Notes under the pieces: generated by a model
Told to the model about the DNA's origin: nothing
Seen by the model: only the letters and a program-made list of their open reading frames with translations
Database searches by the model: none
Origin: DATAEK01 sp036258055
Lineage (GTDB): Bacteria; Acidobacteriota; Vicinamibacteria; Vicinamibacterales; 2-12-FULL-66-21
NCBI GenBank assembly: GCA_036258055.1
Contig: DATAEK010000031.1
Span: 1-9,048 of the forward strand
Reading direction: 5' to 3'
Length of the DNA: 9,048 nt
Shown here: positions 6,925-9,048 of the stretch, in pieces
Layout of the letters: the number at the start of each line of letters is the position of its first letter
Numbering within the stretch: position 1 is the stretch's first letter
Program-made: the position numbers and the translations under genes

Positions 6925-8354
6925 TGAAGCTTCTGCTGGTCATCATCGAGGGGCAGCTCTATCTCGCCGGTATTCTGGCGATCTTCGTTGCCGAACTCGC
7001 GTTTCTGTTCTGGGGGCTGTGGTCCCGCCGGCCCATCATCGGTCTCGTCGCCGTGTTTGTCACGGTGCCATTGCTCCGGACCACTGTCAGCTCGATCCGA
7101 GCGTGCTTCTTCAGGATTCGCGCGCCGGAAGGCATGCCGCTCGGTCGATCCGAAGGCCACGCTCTTTACGATTTTGTTGAGGAGATCCGGCGCGCTGTCG
7201 AGTCGCCGCCGATCGACAGCATCACCATCACTGGTGGCTTCGATGCGAGCGCGGTGGCGTACTCGCCGCGGTGGCGGCTCAGGCGATGCCGCGCGCTTGT
7301 GCTGGGATTGCCCGTGCTCACAACGCTGTCGACAGCCGAACTCCGCGCTGTCATTGCGCACGAGCTCGCGCATTTCTCGAGTGCGCACGATCCGTTCGCG
7401 GGCTGGGTCTACCGGACCCGCCGCAGCTGGTTCGCGCTTCGGGCGTCGCTGGACCGACGACTGGCGACTCCCCTCTACGTCTACTGGCTCATTCGCTGGT
7501 ATGTGCCGCGGCTGAACGCGGCTTCAGCGGAGGTCGCCCGCCGCCACGAGCTCGTTGCTGACCGTGTCGCGGCGAGCGTCAGTGGCAGTCGCGCGGCTGC
7601 CGATGCGCTCGTGGTGTTCGAATCGGGCGCGCGATTCGCGGATGACACGCATTGGCCGAAGATCCAGATCAGCCATGAAACAGCGGCTGAGCTTCCTGGC
7701 CCGTTCTCTCAAATGCTGACGTGGAACGCTCGCATGACCTCGACAGACGCGCTGAATGCGCTCTTTGCCTGCGACACAGCGCCCGAGGATACCCATCCCT
7801 CGCTACGCGAGCGTTTTGGTCGCCTCGGAGAGGCGGTAAGGATGCCTCCGCCGGCTGTTTGTTCTGCAGGTCAGGAAATCCTCGGTGTGGAGCTCGAGAA
7901 ACTCGCCGACCAACTCGATCAGGAATGGATCACGCGGAACGGCGAATCCTGGACTCAGCATCGTGCGGAGTATCTCGAGCGAAGAGCGACTCTCGATCGG
8001 CTGGCGGCCATCGAGACTCCTACCGCTGCCGAGTTGTTCAAGCGCGCGGAGGTGCTCGAGATTCTCGAAGGTGCGGACGAGGCGCTACCGATCTATCAGC
8101 GTGCCGCGGAACAGGGTCACCCGGCAGCGAGTCTGGCCGCCGGTCGCGTGCTCCTTGGTCGAATGGATTCGAGGGGCATCGCCCTGGTCGAGGCCTCGAT
8201 GGATCGCGACGAGAGTCTGGTGCCGGAAGGATGCACGATTCTCGCGGAGTACTACAGAGAGACCAATCAGGAACTCGCAGCTCGAAAGTGCGAATGGCGC
8301 GCCACCCGACATACAACCCGGGCACGTCTCGCACAGCCCGGGCAGACGGATTGA
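6924..8354 (+). CDS. Membrane-bound M48-family zinc metallopeptidase with TPR/Sel1-like tail
   Basis: 476 residues. Two N-terminal hydrophobic helices (about 3-31 and 37-56) anchor it in the membrane. The zinc site is HELAH at 146-150 (His146, Glu147, His150), with the expected third ligand Glu209 in RHELVADR (207-214, the ExxAD signature of M48). A hydrophobic segment at about 182-196 precedes this. THPSLRERFGRL (290-301) is the conserved late M48 motif. Residues ~366-455 contain helical repeats (ALPIYQRAAEQGHPAASLAA at 387-406) of TPR/Sel1 type. M48 members such as HtpX and BepA degrade misfolded membrane or envelope proteins; the substrate here is not known. The gene starts within the stop codon of the TPR membrane-protein gene (TGATG at 6922-6926), so the two are surely co-transcribed and probably translationally coupled. 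There is no strong separate ribosome-binding site; the upstream bases are GA-rich coding sequence. Confidence 0.9.
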   Translation: MKLLLVIIEGQLYLAGILAIFVAELAFLFWGLWSRRPIIGLVAVFVTVPLLRTTVSSIRACFFRIRAPEGMPLGRSEGHALYDFVEEIRRAVESPPIDSITITGGFDASAVAYSPRWRLRRCRALVLGLPVLTTLSTAELRAVIAHELAHFSSAHDPFAGWVYRTRRSWFALRASLDRRLATPLYVYWLIRWYVPRLNAASAEVARRHELVADRVAASVSGSRAAADALVVFESGARFADDTHWPKIQISHETAAELPGPFSQMLTWNARMTSTDALNALFACDTAPEDTHPSLRERFGRLGEAVRMPPPAVCSAGQEILGVELEKLADQLDQEWITRNGESWTQHRAEYLERRATLDRLAAIETPTAAELFKRAEVLEILEGADEALPIYQRAAEQGHPAASLAAGRVLLGRMDSRGIALVEASMDRDESLVPEGCTILAEYYRETNQELAARKCEWRATRHTTRARLAQPGQTD

Positions 8355-8376
8355 AGGCGACGCGAGCTCAATGAGA

Positions 8377-9048
8377 TTACTCCACGGATCTGCCCGTGGA
8401 GTCGACCGGGATCTCGGAGCCGCTGCCTGTCCCGGAGTCTCGCCTGGGCCGGCGGACGGCTCTCACTTTTCCGCTCCTGCCTCCTCCGCAGAAGAACCGA
8501 TCGCCGCCATCGGACTCGAGCCCCGAAACGCCCACTCCGGGCGGCATCTCGAGCCTCTCGAGGACCTCTCCCGTTCGAGGATCGACTCGCCTCAAGTCGC
8601 TCTCGTCACCTTCCCAGGTGCCGTGCCAGAGCTCTCCGTCGACCCAGGTGACCCCGGTGACGAAGCGGTTGGACTCGATCGTGCGAAGAATCGCCCCCGT
8701 TTCGGGATCGACTTGATGGATCTTCCGGTCCCGATACTGCCCGACCCAGAGCGTCCCTTCGGCCCACGCGAGCCCCGAGTCACCGCCGCCGCCGGGCGCC
8801 GGGATAGTGGCGAGCACACGGCCGGTCTTAGGATCGATCTTCTGGATGCGATCCTCGGCGAGCTGATACAGGTGCTCGCCGTCGAAGGCCGTTCCTGCAT
8901 GCGCGGCGACATCGATCGAGCGGAGCATCTTCCCGCTCGAAGGATCGAAGGCGTTCAGCTTATCTCCGGCAGCAAACCACACGTTCTGACCGTCATATGT
9001 GACTCCATGCACGTGGTCGACGCCCGCAAAGGGACCATACTCACGGAC
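8377..9048 (-). CDS. Beta-propeller protein, glutamine-cyclotransferase/Vgb-like (5' end outside window)
   Basis: The minus-strand frame is open from the window edge to TAA at 8379-8377, giving 223 residues. A GTG at 9012-9010 could start it, but upstream codons continue in frame with family-like sequence (VREYGPFAGVDHVHGV), so I treat it as 5'-truncated. Four evenly spaced blade repeats are visible: DPSSGKMLRSI (35-45), DPKTGRVLATI (72-82), DPETGAILRTI (114-124) and DPRTGEVLERL (156-166), spaced 37-42 residues. Between them are paired Trp/Gly strands such as GTLWVGQYRDRKI (98-110) and GELWHGTWEGDES (138-150). This fits a beta-propeller of the kind labelled glutamine cyclotransferase or virginiamycin-B-lyase-like. 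Such labels are by fold; the reaction, if any, is unproven. From memory, near-identical small proteins occur in diverse bacteria. The tail after about residue 203 is Gly/Ser-rich and looks non-conserved. Confidence 0.8.
   Translation of the reverse strand, partial: VREYGPFAGVDHVHGVTYDGQNVWFAAGDKLNAFDPSSGKMLRSIDVAAHAGTAFDGEHLYQLAEDRIQKIDPKTGRVLATIPAPGGGGDSGLAWAEGTLWVGQYRDRKIHQVDPETGAILRTIESNRFVTGVTWVDGELWHGTWEGDESDLRRVDPRTGEVLERLEMPPGVGVSGLESDGGDRFFCGGGRSGKVRAVRRPRRDSGTGSGSEIPVDSTGRSVE
8379..8402. terminator. Perfect 9-bp inverted repeat, candidate bidirectional terminator
   Basis: ACTCCACGG (8379-8387) and CCGTGGAGT (8394-8402) are perfect reverse complements separated by a 6-base loop. The hairpin lies 24 bases after the M48 stop (8352-8354). 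On the other strand it includes the last coding bases and the first base of the TAA of the propeller gene (8379-8377). It is the strongest hairpin noticed in the window. No T-tract follows on either strand, so it may act as a terminator with help, or as an RNA 3'-end stabiliser for both convergent transcripts. Confidence 0.5.

Noticed and set aside
6217..7388. Two minus-strand open frames (6217-6843 and 6840-7388) opposite the TPR/M48 operon
   Set aside because: Both are antisense shadows of repeat-rich and peptidase coding sequence, without motifs or start signals.

Overview
The window reads as chromosomal DNA from a high-GC soil or sediment bacterium. The long kinase-TPR protein, the M48 peptidase with helical repeats, the small membrane-protein remnant and the GC-rich third codon positions recall Acidobacteriota, Vicinamibacteria-like lineages in particular. 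That placement comes from memory of family distributions, not from a search. No tRNA, rRNA, CRISPR array, insertion sequence or phage gene was seen.

Layout. (1) 1-802, +: 3' part of a squalene-cyclase/prenyltransferase-fold protein with three QW-type motifs. (2) 803-1142: gap holding a probable decayed gene for a small membrane protein (836-1047), with one apparent single-base frameshift. (3) 1143-2570, +: AbgB-like M20 amidohydrolase/peptidase with an export signal. (4) 2629-5223, -: 864-residue transmembrane Ser/Thr protein kinase with C-terminal TPR repeats, convergent with the M20 gene; a hairpin lies between the two stop codons. (5) 5224-5586: divergent intergenic region with a good sigma70-like promoter for the kinase and an interrupted palindrome. 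(6) 5587-6924 and 6924-8354, +: two-gene operon with a 1-base stop/start overlap, encoding a six-helix membrane protein with TPR repeats and an M48 zinc metallopeptidase with a TPR/Sel1-like tail. (7) 8377-9048, -: C-terminal part of a beta-propeller protein (glutamine-cyclotransferase/Vgb-like), convergent with the M48 gene; a perfect 9-bp inverted repeat covers its stop codon.

How the genes may work together. The M48 peptidase and the TPR membrane protein are the only clear functional pair: start/stop overlap and shared membrane location suggest a peptidase with a membrane scaffold or adaptor. The kinase is transcribed divergently from this pair, so a link between signalling and membrane proteolysis is possible but rests only on position. 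The M20 hydrolase, the terpenoid-cyclase-fold protein and the propeller protein look like independent genes. I see no clear signature of a defence system, biosynthetic cluster or mobile island. The best candidate for something undescribed is the TPR-membrane-protein/M48 pair.
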